A DNA stretch of 64,000 bases from a virus, in IMG/VR virus record IMGVR_UViG_3300023112_000009, positions 1 through 64,000 of that record; one strand, written 5' to 3'. Positions 1-8,227 of the stretch are shown here, one piece after another. A program made the position numbers and the translations under genes. Each line of letters starts with the position of its first letter. The stretch's first letter is position 1. Below the pieces are notes generated by a model. The model saw only the letters and a program-made list of their open reading frames with translations. It was not told where the DNA came from and searched no databases.

Positions 1-396
1 GAGATTAGTCGTGGTGTCCTGCAAGAATGGCAACAGAATTGTTTACACATTGCGGCGTTGCATGACTTTATCAACAAGTACAATGTGCCGCTTATTGGGT
101 TTGGCCAAACTAACAACGAATTGATCTCTGGAATCAAGGCTGTCGCTGGTGGTAAACGCATCAGTGAGAACGTAGATTCTGTCAGTTACCTCAAAAGAAA
201 GACTGACGCTGAACGTGCTGACGATGGCAACGGTACTCACAAGATGGAGAACTTTAAGTCTAGGTTTGGCAAAGGACTATGGGGTAGTTACATTAATTAC
301 AACGCAGACCTTAGTTGTGGTTATTTCGAAGAACTGGAGATTGGTCATGTAACACCTCCTCAACAAGATAGTGACGACGATGACGACGACGAATGA
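1..396 (+). CDS. DnaB-type replicative helicase, C-terminal end (partial)
   Basis: The reading frame is already open at base 1, so the gene starts upstream of the window and only about 131 C-terminal residues are seen. The residues before and after LIGFGQTNN, followed by GGKRISENVDS and a basic KRK, resemble the last strands and DNA-binding loop of the RecA-like motor of DnaB/gp4-type helicases. The protein ends in a run of aspartates (DDDDDDE), an acidic tail often used for protein contacts. The primase gene overlaps its 3' end, which supports a helicase-primase pair. Walker motifs lie outside the window, so another RecA-fold ATPase cannot be excluded. Confidence 0.6.
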   Translation, partial: EISRGVLQEWQQNCLHIAALHDFINKYNVPLIGFGQTNNELISGIKAVAGGKRISENVDSVSYLKRKTDAERADDGNGTHKMENFKSRFGKGLWGSYINYNADLSCGYFEELEIGHVTPPQQDSDDDDDDE

Positions 397-1453
397 AAAG
401 AAGCAAACGATTCGTAACCATGCGAATCGCAACATTACTTATCTGCTAGACAGACTAGAGATTGAGTTTGATGATCGTGGAGACGGTCTAATTCAATCTA
501 CGTGTCAGTGCATGCAGCACGGGGGAGACCGTAACAACGTGACGGCATGGAGTTGGCGAACCGATCTTGGTAAATGGGTATGTTGGACGCATCACTGTGA
601 GGAGAGTCGTGGCAATGATATCTTCGGCTTAGTGAGTAGTGTTAAAGGTATCAACTTTCGTGAGACCGTTGAATGGATTACCACACAGCTTGAGAACAAA
701 AACGTGGACCTTGATGAGAAGGTATCTGATCCAATCAATATTCATCGTGGTAACAAGTTACACATTCATGAACCGCTAAAAGAGGATAACCTAAAGTTCC
801 TCATGCCGGATCCTCAGTATCTACTGAATCGTGAGTTTGATCTAGAATCATTGCGTAAATACGAGGTTGGCCTTTGGAGTCGTCTTGGTACGTACATGCA
901 TGATCGTGTCGTGTTCCCTGTTAGAGATCACGAAGGTCACTTGATTGGATATACAGGACGTACCATTCATACTCCTGAGTATTTCAAGCAGCGTGACCTC
1001 AAGTACATGAAGTGGGTACATGGTCGCCATTACAACAGATGGCCTCAGCGTGGAGACTTGTTTACTAGCTCCATTCTGTATAACCTACATAATGCTAAAC
1101 GATACTTGGGCATGAGCAAAAAGCTCATTCTGGTTGAAGGACCGCTAGATGGTATGAAGTTGGATGAAGCGGGGATCCACAACTGGGTTGCCACACTTGG
1201 TACTAGCTTCTGTCATGCTCACAGAACACTACTAATCAAGTATGGTGTTACGGATCTGTATGTTGCGTACGACAATGATGATCCTGCTAAATACAAGAGT
1301 GGAGAAAGCCCCGGTGAAAAAGGATGGGAACGCATGGAGCGTATTGTTGGTGACCTTTTTCAGTTGCACAGGGTTCTCCTGCCACACGATAAAGACTGTG
1401 GCGATCTAAGCACAACTTTACTTCAAGAAATTTTTAAAGGTATCTCATGTTAA
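371..1453 (+). CDS. DNA primase, DnaG type (zinc finger plus Toprim)
   Basis: It makes RNA primers for the replication fork. Residues 45-76 hold a CHC2-like zinc site (C45, C47, H50, C71, C76). Residues 180-197 (VVFPVRDHEG then GYTGR) match the catalytic-core signature of DnaG. A Toprim domain follows, with the conserved glutamate in LVEGPLDG (E256) and the acidic pair in AYDNDDP (D301, D303). At about 360 residues it is shorter than bacterial DnaG and lacks a clear C-terminal helicase-binding domain. ATG codons at 371 and 380 are both possible; both overlap the helicase stop, giving translational coupling. The next gene overlaps its end by 7 bases. Confidence 0.85.
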   Translation: MTTMTTTNEKKQTIRNHANRNITYLLDRLEIEFDDRGDGLIQSTCQCMQHGGDRNNVTAWSWRTDLGKWVCWTHHCEESRGNDIFGLVSSVKGINFRETVEWITTQLENKNVDLDEKVSDPINIHRGNKLHIHEPLKEDNLKFLMPDPQYLLNREFDLESLRKYEVGLWSRLGTYMHDRVVFPVRDHEGHLIGYTGRTIHTPEYFKQRDLKYMKWVHGRHYNRWPQRGDLFTSSILYNLHNAKRYLGMSKKLILVEGPLDGMKLDEAGIHNWVATLGTSFCHAHRTLLIKYGVTDLYVAYDNDDPAKYKSGESPGEKGWERMERIVGDLFQLHRVLLPHDKDCGDLSTTLLQEIFKGISC

Positions 1454-2412
1454 AACTCAAGTCCATTTCACCCTCACGCATCAAAACTTTTGAGATGTGT
1501 AAGTTTAAGTATTGGTTAACGTACAATACCGATCTTGCACTTAAGACCAACTGGGGTGCTTGTCATGGTTCTCTTATCCATGATGTTTTGGAGCAGTATT
1601 CCAATGGTAGTGATCCAGACTGGGTAGCCAGACTGTATCGTGGTTATGGTGGAGTACTAGAAACGCTAGATCGTTACCAGAAGCCAGAGGTCATGGAAAG
1701 CCCATTGGTATGGGCTAAAGAAAAAGACTACGCCAACAAGAGACCGCTGTGTGACACATGTCCTTACGCTTCAAAAGAAGATAACACATGTAGCATTTCG
1801 CAAAAGCCCCTAGACGCATTGCCGGGTTGTCCTCGCGATCTGTTTGATGGATCAATCAAGATGTGCGAGACACAGATTGAGCGTTACAAAGACATGTGGA
1901 ATAAGACCCTGCGGAACCCAGAAGGGGAAGTAGTTGGGTACGAGTATGGCTATAGGATTAACATTCCTGGTACAGACGTTCCGATTATTGGTTACATGGA
2001 CCTTGTGATCGAAGAAGACCCCGAAACCATCCATGTGATTGACTACAAGACCGGCACATGGACACAAGACTACTTGCAGTGTCGTGAAGACATTCAAGTG
2101 AAGATGTATTCTCTTGCTTCTCGTCGTGAGTTCATTGACGACATTAGTAACAAGGGTTACAATTACAAGAACGTGATCTTGACGTTTGACTACTTCACTA
2201 AGAATCCTATCACTGTAGCATTTACAGAAGAAGAGGATCTAGCGACAGAAGAATGGGTTAAGAACAAGGTAAAAGAGATCGAGTCTACTGCTTATATCGA
2301 CCGTATCGTTAGAGACAACAGTGACTTTGAAAAGAGGTGGGCTTGGAAGTGTCGTTCGTTATGCGACACTGGCGTTTGTTCTAGTCAATGGAATGGGAAG
2401 TTTAAAACATAA
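1447..2412 (+). CDS. Cas4/RecB-type PD-(D/E)XK nuclease with probable Fe-S cluster
   Basis: A 321-residue nuclease of the PD-(D/E)XK superfamily. Visible core: D185 in GYMD, then D199 and K201 in VIDYKTG, and a downstream Q/Y motif in EDIQVKMY. C18 near the N-terminus plus C302, C306 and C311 near the C-terminus fit the four-cysteine iron-sulfur staple of Cas4 and AddB nucleases. An inserted cysteine-rich stretch (RPLCDTCPY, NTCSI, GCPRD, about residues 100-130) may bind another metal. In phages such proteins act as 5'-3' exonucleases in recombination and replication. No cas genes are nearby, so a CRISPR role is unlikely. The stop overlaps the next start by one base (TAATG). Confidence 0.75.
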   Translation: MLKLKSISPSRIKTFEMCKFKYWLTYNTDLALKTNWGACHGSLIHDVLEQYSNGSDPDWVARLYRGYGGVLETLDRYQKPEVMESPLVWAKEKDYANKRPLCDTCPYASKEDNTCSISQKPLDALPGCPRDLFDGSIKMCETQIERYKDMWNKTLRNPEGEVVGYEYGYRINIPGTDVPIIGYMDLVIEEDPETIHVIDYKTGTWTQDYLQCREDIQVKMYSLASRREFIDDISNKGYNYKNVILTFDYFTKNPITVAFTEEEDLATEEWVKNKVKEIESTAYIDRIVRDNSDFEKRWAWKCRSLCDTGVCSSQWNGKFKT

Positions 2413-2999
2413 TGAGAGCACGTATTGGTAAAGATTGGATTGATGCATATTTTGACTATGGTGTAGACCGTACCAATAGACGTATCTTTATGTTTGATGG
2501 TGTTGACGAAACATCTATTGGTACAGTTATTAAGGGTCTGTATTACATGAATGCAGAGTCAACGGAAAAGCCTATTGAACTATTCATTGGTTCATTTGGT
2601 GGTAGCGAGTACGAAATGTATGCATTGTACGACGTGATCGGTACTCTTCAGGCACCAGTACATATTACTGCTATTGGCAAATGTATGAGTGCTGCACCAT
2701 TGTTGGTTGCTCGTGGCGAACCAGGACATAGATACGCTACTCCAAACACTTGGTTCATGGTCCATCAGTCGTGGGACGAGTTTGGCATGAAGCGTACGGA
2801 TGAACTAAAAAAGGACTTAGTTCATTATGATGCAATGGCAAAGAGTTGGTATGCTCTTATGGAAAAGCACACCAGCCAAAAGGCCACGTTCTGGAAGAAG
2901 CATTGCGAACAGGTTGGTGACAAATACTTTAGTGCTGAGCAGGCCCTAGAGTGGGGTATCATTGATCACATTTGGGATCAGAAAGACGGAGAAGAGTAA
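2412..2999 (+). CDS. clpP: ClpP-like serine protease
   Basis: A 195-residue member of the ClpP/crotonase fold with the full triad in the expected places: S93 in GKCMSAAP, H118 in FMVHQ, and D170 in GDKYFSAEQALEWGIID. The length matches cellular ClpP (about 195-200). It lies between a recombination nuclease and DNA polymerase genes, not beside capsid genes, so a prohead-protease role is not suggested by context. Degradation of host or phage regulatory proteins is an inference. No ATPase partner (ClpX/ClpC) is visible in the window, so it would have to use the host unfoldase or act alone. Confidence 0.8.
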   Translation: MRARIGKDWIDAYFDYGVDRTNRRIFMFDGVDETSIGTVIKGLYYMNAESTEKPIELFIGSFGGSEYEMYALYDVIGTLQAPVHITAIGKCMSAAPLLVARGEPGHRYATPNTWFMVHQSWDEFGMKRTDELKKDLVHYDAMAKSWYALMEKHTSQKATFWKKHCEQVGDKYFSAEQALEWGIIDHIWDQKDGEE

Positions 3000-3664
3000 T
3001 GGCTAAACATATTGTAGTAATAGGCTGCTGGGAGAAGGGTCACGTAACAGAGTTACTGATGACCAAGAAGCAAGAGGAGACGCTTTGTAGAAAGATTGAC
3101 AAAATGAAAGCCGTCTGTCCCGTGTGTCGTGACGAAGGGGTTGGCAATCAGTCAATCACAATCCTGCGTGGTGAGACACGGTTCACGCTAGATAAGTCGT
3201 ACCAGTGTCGCCATGGTCACATGACGAACGTGGGGGCATTTTCTAATGGCATGTTACACGTTAAGTCCAGTTCAGGCAGAAGCGATTTCGAGAACATAGA
3301 AGGAACCATCGAAGAACTAGAGGAACTGATTGACAAAAAGACGATTTCGTGTCATCATGTAGATGAGAAAGGCCAACAGTGTGGCTGTAAACTCAAACCG
3401 ATGGACAACTTACAACTAGAGTATCCTGTAGTTACTGGCATTAAGACAAGAACTAGAGTCGGTGACCTTTGGGACAAGGCTGGTGCTGATGTTGTTCGTA
3501 CTGGTGGCTATGACAAAGATGGTAACCACACTTCGGGTACTGGTCAAGAAGGAAACAAAGCTCGCTTAGAGGCTATGCGAAGACTGAACGCAAAAAATAG
3601 CAAGTCTCCTGGTAAGCGAATCACCAAGCCGACGAATAAGATTTACAATCGAAGATCCAGATGA
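2999..3664 (+). CDS. Zinc-binding protein of unknown function
   Basis: I chose the ATG at 2999 (MAKHIVVIG) because it overlaps the previous stop (TAATG) and follows a purine-rich GGAGAAGAG; an upstream in-frame start would add ten poorly placed residues. The 221-residue product has a CPVC knuckle followed by CRHGH, and a second cysteine group (ISCHHVDE, QQCGCKL), so one or two zinc ribbons are likely. The C-terminal 50 residues are rich in K, R, N and G and look disordered and nucleic-acid binding. I do not recognise the family. It is translationally coupled to the polymerase gene (ATGA overlap). Confidence 0.65.
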   Translation: MAKHIVVIGCWEKGHVTELLMTKKQEETLCRKIDKMKAVCPVCRDEGVGNQSITILRGETRFTLDKSYQCRHGHMTNVGAFSNGMLHVKSSSGRSDFENIEGTIEELEELIDKKTISCHHVDEKGQQCGCKLKPMDNLQLEYPVVTGIKTRTRVGDLWDKAGADVVRTGGYDKDGNHTSGTGQEGNKARLEAMRRLNAKNSKSPGKRITKPTNKIYNRRSR

Positions 3665-6600
3665 CATTTACACACCTGAACGTACATTCTAAAGCTTCTA
3701 TGCTGTACGGTTCTGCTGACATCAAAAAGATTGTCGCCAGAGCCAAGGAGCTAGGACAGCCCGCCGTAGCACTTACAGACTATTCGAACGTCTTTGAAAC
3801 GGTAAACTTTTGTCGCGAGGCAGAGGCGGCTGGGGTCAAGCCCATCCTGGGGGCCGACCTGTATTTTTGCGAGGACGCAGAGCAGCTTAGAATCCAGAAA
3901 GTACGTCAGGTGTCTCACATCGTTCTACTGGCCGAGAATGAAACCGGCTGGAAGAACATCACGCGGCTGCTATCGCACGCCAACAGTCCGGACTATTTCT
4001 TCTACAGTCCCCGCATTGACTTTTCTCTTTTAGAGCAATACAGTGAAGGCGTAATCTGTCTTACGGGCAGTAGTCTTGACGGGGTTGTCTCTTCTCAACT
4101 GTATGATAAGGTAGACGAAAGCGGCGAAGTGTATGAGACCGCTGCTCTGTTTAAGGCAGAGGGTTTGATTCGTCGTTTCCTTAAGATCTTTGACAAGGAC
4201 CACCTGTTCCTGGAAGTACAGGATACTGGTGTTGCAGAGCAGAAGCAGATTAACACTAGGCTTCGTAGTATTGGTACTAAGTATGGTTTGCGTACCGTAG
4301 CTACCAACAACGTTCACTACGTTGAGCAGCATGACGCTGAGGCACACAAGACTCTGTTGGAAATGAGTGCCAACAAGTATAGTCGTGCTACATACACTGA
4401 CTTTATTCCTGAGGAATACTACCTCAAGAGTCGTGATGAAATGGCCGAACTTGGTCTCTTGGAAAGTGAGCTTGATCTTGCTTGTGAGATTGCTGATCGT
4501 TGTAACGTTAATCTTGATATCAAGAAACGTCGTTTGCCTAAGTATAAGTTTATCCCCGAAGGAAAAACATCTAATGAATATCTTCGTGAGATTGCTCGTG
4601 AAGGGCTAAGTAAACTATCGCAACGCGACATTACTGGTGAGTCTTATCATGATCGACTGGAAAGAGAGCTTACGGACATTGAAGAAATGGGGTTCGCAGA
4701 CTACTTCCTCATCGTCCACGATGTCATGTCCTGGGTGCATAGCCAAAATATCCTGGTTGGTCGTGGACGTGGTAGTGCGGGTGGTAGCCTTGTTAGTTAT
4801 GCTTTGGGTATTACTGAGATTGATCCTCTTGAGTATGGTCTCATTTGGGAGCGGTTCCTCAATAAAGGTCGCGGAGGTTTGCCTGATATTGATACTGACG
4901 TTCCCCGTTCGAAGCGACAGAAAGTACTTGAGTATATCCGAGAACGGTTCGGTGCAGGTAACGTCGCACAGCTAGTCACCCTTGGTGGCCTTCAAGCTAA
5001 GGCTATTCTAAAAGAAGTTTTCAAGGTCTATGACATGCCTTTCGATGAGGCTAATAAGATCACGGCTTTGGTGCCCGCTAAGAACGATGATCACGGTGCT
5101 ATCAGTCTACAGGAAGCTATCGATACTGTACCAGAGCTTAAGGAGTATTATAACAAGTACACGCCTTGGTTTAAGATTGCCCTAGCACTTGAAGGGTGTT
5201 ACAAATCAACAGGGATCCACGCGGCTGCGGTCGTGATCTCTGATGTTCCGTTTGACGAGAGTCCATATCCTCTTGCACGGTCGAAGGACGGAAGTCTACT
5301 TTTCGGATGGGACATGAACACGGTGGACTCCTTGAGTCTGCTCAAGCTCGATATCCTTGGATTGACCACGTTGGATGATATCCAGGTGACCATGGAGCTT
5401 GTCAAGGATCGCCATGATATTAAGCTTTCGCGACAGGCCATGCCGCTAGATGATCCGGTGACCATGGCCATGATTGGCCAAGGCTTTACCGTAGGCGTTT
5501 TCCAGATTGAAAAACAACTGGGTCGTACCTGGAGCAAGAACCTACAGCCTGGATCTATTGAAGAGATTTCTGACTTGGTTAGTATCATTCGACCCGGCCC
5601 CATGGAAAGTAATATGCATACGGCTTACCGTAGCGTGAAGAACAAGGGTGAAGACCCTGAGTACATTCACCCTATGCTTGAGCCGATCATGTCACCGACA
5701 TACTCTGCACTCTTGTACCAAGAGCAGGTTATCTATATCTGCCAGCAACTTGCTTGCATGAACTCGGTAGACGCTGACATGGTTCGTAAGGCTATGGGCA
5801 AGAAGAAGCCTGAGGAAATGGCCAAATGGCAAGAGGTATTCGTTTCTGGTTGTGCTAAGAATAACATTGACCCTATTACCGCTGAGGAAATTTGGGGATA
5901 CATTGAGAAGTTTGCTGGATATGGATTCAACAAATCTCACGGTGTAGGCTATGCTCTACTTGCGTACGAAACCGCTTATCTAAAAGCCAACTATACCGTT
6001 GAGTTCTTGTGTGCTAAGCTTCGTCACGCAGAGAGTCACCCGGATAAGTTTGAACAAATGGCGGCTCTGACTTTCGATGGTAAATTATTTGACATCGAGG
6101 TTACTCCTCCTCGTGTGTCCATGAGCAACAAAGAGTTTGCCGTTGTGGACGACACACATATTGCTTTCGGGCTTACAGCCCTCAAGGGTGTTGGGGTTAC
6201 TGCTGTCAATGATCTTGTCAAGCTTTGCAAGGACTGCGAAACGTTTGATGATATTCTGTGGAAGTTCAAGACCACCAAGAGTAAAGTCAATGCCGGTGTC
6301 ATGACTGCACTGATTCGTGGTGGTGCATTCGATGATATCGAAGAACACAGAGTTGAGAGTCAAGCCAAGTTCCGTTTACTAGATGGCCTTACGGTCAAAG
6401 AAATGGAAGTTGTTTTAGAGCTTGCTCCTCATCAGCAAGATCCAGATTGGATTCGTATCGTGAGAGCACTTGCCGACGATGACAAGTCCTTACTGGTAAA
6501 AGAAAAGTTTAACGTCAAGATTCCGAACGTGCGTCGTCGTGCTGCCATTAGGGGTCTTCTGTCTGACTATGACGGTCGTGAACTATTCGATACCAAGGCA

Positions 6601-6954
6601 CAGCGAGTAGCCTGGGAGCAACATTACCTAGGGATCTCCCTAAGTGGTAGTGAAGCTGATATCTATAAAGCACAAGAAAGTTGCATTGATTTGGTGCGTA
6701 GCGGATACCCTGACATGCAGTTCGAGATTGCTGTCTGTGTGGATACGGTACGTGAAATTATTACTAAAAAGGGTGACCCTATGGCGTTTGTGACGGCACG
6801 CGACAATACGTACGTCATGGACAACATCGTGGTGTTCCCTAAGACATTTGTAAGATCTAAGACACTTCTAGAAGAAGGTAACGTTCTTAAAATTAGAGGA
6901 AAGATGGACGACAGAGGCTCATTGATTGCCGAAAGAGTTGAGAGATTAAGATGA
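3661..6954 (+). CDS. dnaE: DNA polymerase III alpha subunit (C-family polymerase)
   Basis: A 1097-residue replicative polymerase, close in length to bacterial DnaE. The catalytic aspartates are visible: D409 and D411 in PDIDTD and D564 in LKLDILGL. The palm motif GRGRGSAGGSLVSYALG precedes them. The N-terminal PHP domain is present, but its metal ligands are altered: HLNVH at residues 5-9 and TDYSN at 39-43, where active PHP domains have HxH and TDHGN. This resembles E. coli DnaE, whose PHP domain does not proofread. A separate DEDDh exonuclease gene lies at 55066-55671. The C-terminus contains an OB-like segment. The start overlaps the upstream stop as ATGA. Confidence 0.95.
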   Translation: MTFTHLNVHSKASMLYGSADIKKIVARAKELGQPAVALTDYSNVFETVNFCREAEAAGVKPILGADLYFCEDAEQLRIQKVRQVSHIVLLAENETGWKNITRLLSHANSPDYFFYSPRIDFSLLEQYSEGVICLTGSSLDGVVSSQLYDKVDESGEVYETAALFKAEGLIRRFLKIFDKDHLFLEVQDTGVAEQKQINTRLRSIGTKYGLRTVATNNVHYVEQHDAEAHKTLLEMSANKYSRATYTDFIPEEYYLKSRDEMAELGLLESELDLACEIADRCNVNLDIKKRRLPKYKFIPEGKTSNEYLREIAREGLSKLSQRDITGESYHDRLERELTDIEEMGFADYFLIVHDVMSWVHSQNILVGRGRGSAGGSLVSYALGITEIDPLEYGLIWERFLNKGRGGLPDIDTDVPRSKRQKVLEYIRERFGAGNVAQLVTLGGLQAKAILKEVFKVYDMPFDEANKITALVPAKNDDHGAISLQEAIDTVPELKEYYNKYTPWFKIALALEGCYKSTGIHAAAVVISDVPFDESPYPLARSKDGSLLFGWDMNTVDSLSLLKLDILGLTTLDDIQVTMELVKDRHDIKLSRQAMPLDDPVTMAMIGQGFTVGVFQIEKQLGRTWSKNLQPGSIEEISDLVSIIRPGPMESNMHTAYRSVKNKGEDPEYIHPMLEPIMSPTYSALLYQEQVIYICQQLACMNSVDADMVRKAMGKKKPEEMAKWQEVFVSGCAKNNIDPITAEEIWGYIEKFAGYGFNKSHGVGYALLAYETAYLKANYTVEFLCAKLRHAESHPDKFEQMAALTFDGKLFDIEVTPPRVSMSNKEFAVVDDTHIAFGLTALKGVGVTAVNDLVKLCKDCETFDDILWKFKTTKSKVNAGVMTALIRGGAFDDIEEHRVESQAKFRLLDGLTVKEMEVVLELAPHQQDPDWIRIVRALADDDKSLLVKEKFNVKIPNVRRRAAIRGLLSDYDGRELFDTKAQRVAWEQHYLGISLSGSEADIYKAQESCIDLVRSGYPDMQFEIAVCVDTVREIITKKGDPMAFVTARDNTYVMDNIVVFPKTFVRSKTLLEEGNVLKIRGKMDDRGSLIAERVERLR

Positions 6955-7175
6955 CAAAATACGAATACGATTTCGCGAACATAGAACTTGACGAACAACA
7001 GCAGGCCATGATAGAGATTGGTGTGGGCAATGTTGCTGCTTTAAATCCTATCATTAGAGACATTTTAAATGAGCGTGCCAAAACAGGATGGGAACCCATG
7101 TATCCTTTTTCGGTGCCACAGATCTGGTTCCGTAGAGCTAAGCCGGTACGCAGAAAAACCACAAAAAAGCCTTAA
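6951..7175 (+). CDS. Small protein, DUF4177-like
   Basis: A 74-residue product that overlaps the dnaE stop by four bases (ATGA). It begins YEYDFANIEL, has a central helix with a GWEPMYPF segment and ends FRRAKP plus a basic tail. The pattern of a YEY strand, a helix ending in GWE and a final strand ending in basic residues matches the DUF4177 type of small alpha/beta proteins, whose function is unknown. The match is by eye only. Confidence 0.55.
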   Translation: MTKYEYDFANIELDEQQQAMIEIGVGNVAALNPIIRDILNERAKTGWEPMYPFSVPQIWFRRAKPVRRKTTKKP

Positions 7176-7200
7176 CACTTCGGGTAAAAACTGACATAAT
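7172..7200 (+). promoter_or_regulatory. Possible sigma-70 promoter upstream of SSB-like gene
   Basis: TTAACA at 7172-7177 and CATAAT at 7195-7200 are separated by 17 bases, with TG one base before the -10 (TGACATAAT). However, the ATG of the SSB-like gene follows the -10 directly, so a transcript from this site would start inside that gene. It may be chance, or it may serve the downstream sigma factor gene. Confidence 0.3.
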
Positions 7201-7572
7201 ATGTACGACTACGCAAACGTTCAACTGATGGGTCGAGCCACATCTGATGCCGAACTCGGAAAAGTTGACGAAGAAGGACGAGTTAGTAAAGCTGTTTTTA
7301 CTCTGGCCCTAAACATCCCCATACGACGTGGAAACCAAACTACTTCACGTACCCTATATCGCCGCGTCATGGCACTTGGTTCTTTTGCCAACTATGTGTC
7401 AAACTGTCAAGAAGATGGTGGTCTTAAAGGACGACTCATTAATATACTTGGCGTAATGGACGACGAGCACTGCACAGATGAAGACGAAGAATATTTCCAG
7501 GACATCGTTCGAGTTGCCCCCGGTGCTGGATTCATCAAGATCATGGATCGGAGAGCACGAAATGATGGTTGA
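7201..7572 (+). CDS. Single-stranded DNA-binding-like OB-fold protein
   Basis: A 123-residue product with the start of an SSB OB fold: NVQLMGRATSDAEL, then AVFTLALNIP, and a central TSRTLYRRVMALG strand. An acidic stretch (DDEHCTDEDEEY, about residues 82-93) interrupts the second half. It lies between the polymerase and a sigma factor, fitting a replication role. The usual acidic C-terminal tip of SSB is absent. A second, more canonical SSB is encoded at 61698-62117, so this copy may have a specialised role or act in transcription or recombination. Confidence 0.55.
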   Translation: MYDYANVQLMGRATSDAELGKVDEEGRVSKAVFTLALNIPIRRGNQTTSRTLYRRVMALGSFANYVSNCQEDGGLKGRLINILGVMDDEHCTDEDEEYFQDIVRVAPGAGFIKIMDRRARNDG

Positions 7573-8227
7573 CATGTCCGATGCTGAGGCCGTTGAACTT
7601 CTAAACGAATACAGTTCAGTCGTAAAGAAGATAGCACGTTCTGCGTGTTACTCTTCTGCGTCGATAGACTTTGCTGACCTATGTCAGATTGGCGATATTG
7701 CTATTTTGAAAGCTATTAAAATGTATGATCCAACGCAAGGTACGACTATCAGATCGTACGTTGCAAAAATCGTACGTCAAGACGTGTTTAATGAAGCGGC
7801 TAAATTCCTGGGCGTATTCACGGTGGACCATAGGGTTACTAGTCTAGCAGCAAAAGTCAATAAGTTACACATTAACGACAAGACAGACGAAGAGATTGCT
7901 GTCATTCTAACTAAAAACGGTCACCGTAGCTTTGATGCCGATCACATTAAGGATCTACGTATCACCTACAATCGTCGCAAGCATTCAGAGCTACAGTCAG
8001 ATGACGCTCTGGAAGAAGGGGACGCAAAAGAAAGTACAATCATGACACTACTGAATGATGTCATTGAGGGTAAAACAGAAGAAGTGATTTTAGAGCAAAG
8101 ACTTATGGGTAACACAACAGCGGAAGACGTAGCTTCTCAGTTGGGTATACACGTAGGACAGTTGTACAAATTGGAGAACGATCTTAAAGATCGTATTCGT
8201 CAAGCCATCAGGGGCGTAATTGAATGA
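7562..8227 (+). CDS. Sigma-70 family RNA polymerase sigma factor
   Basis: It probably redirects the host RNA polymerase to a class of phage promoters. I chose the ATG at 7562 because GGAG at about 7548 is well placed and it overlaps the upstream stop by 11 bases. The 221-residue product has a region 2-like segment (DLCQIGDIAILKAI, then TIRSYVAKIVRQDV), which carries core binding and -10 recognition. A C-terminal helix-turn-helix-like part (TTAEDVASQLGIHVGQLYKLE) resembles region 4. The middle (DEEIAVILTKNGHRSF) looks like an extra helical domain. A second sigma-like gene is at 51537-52070. Confidence 0.75.
   Translation: MMVDMSDAEAVELLNEYSSVVKKIARSACYSSASIDFADLCQIGDIAILKAIKMYDPTQGTTIRSYVAKIVRQDVFNEAAKFLGVFTVDHRVTSLAAKVNKLHINDKTDEEIAVILTKNGHRSFDADHIKDLRITYNRRKHSELQSDDALEEGDAKESTIMTLLNDVIEGKTEEVILEQRLMGNTTAEDVASQLGIHVGQLYKLENDLKDRIRQAIRGVIE

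Noticed and set aside
7172-7200. Promoter giving a leaderless SSB-like message
   Set aside because: The -10 touches the ATG directly rather than being six bases before it, so the transcript would start inside the gene; kept only as a weak promoter.
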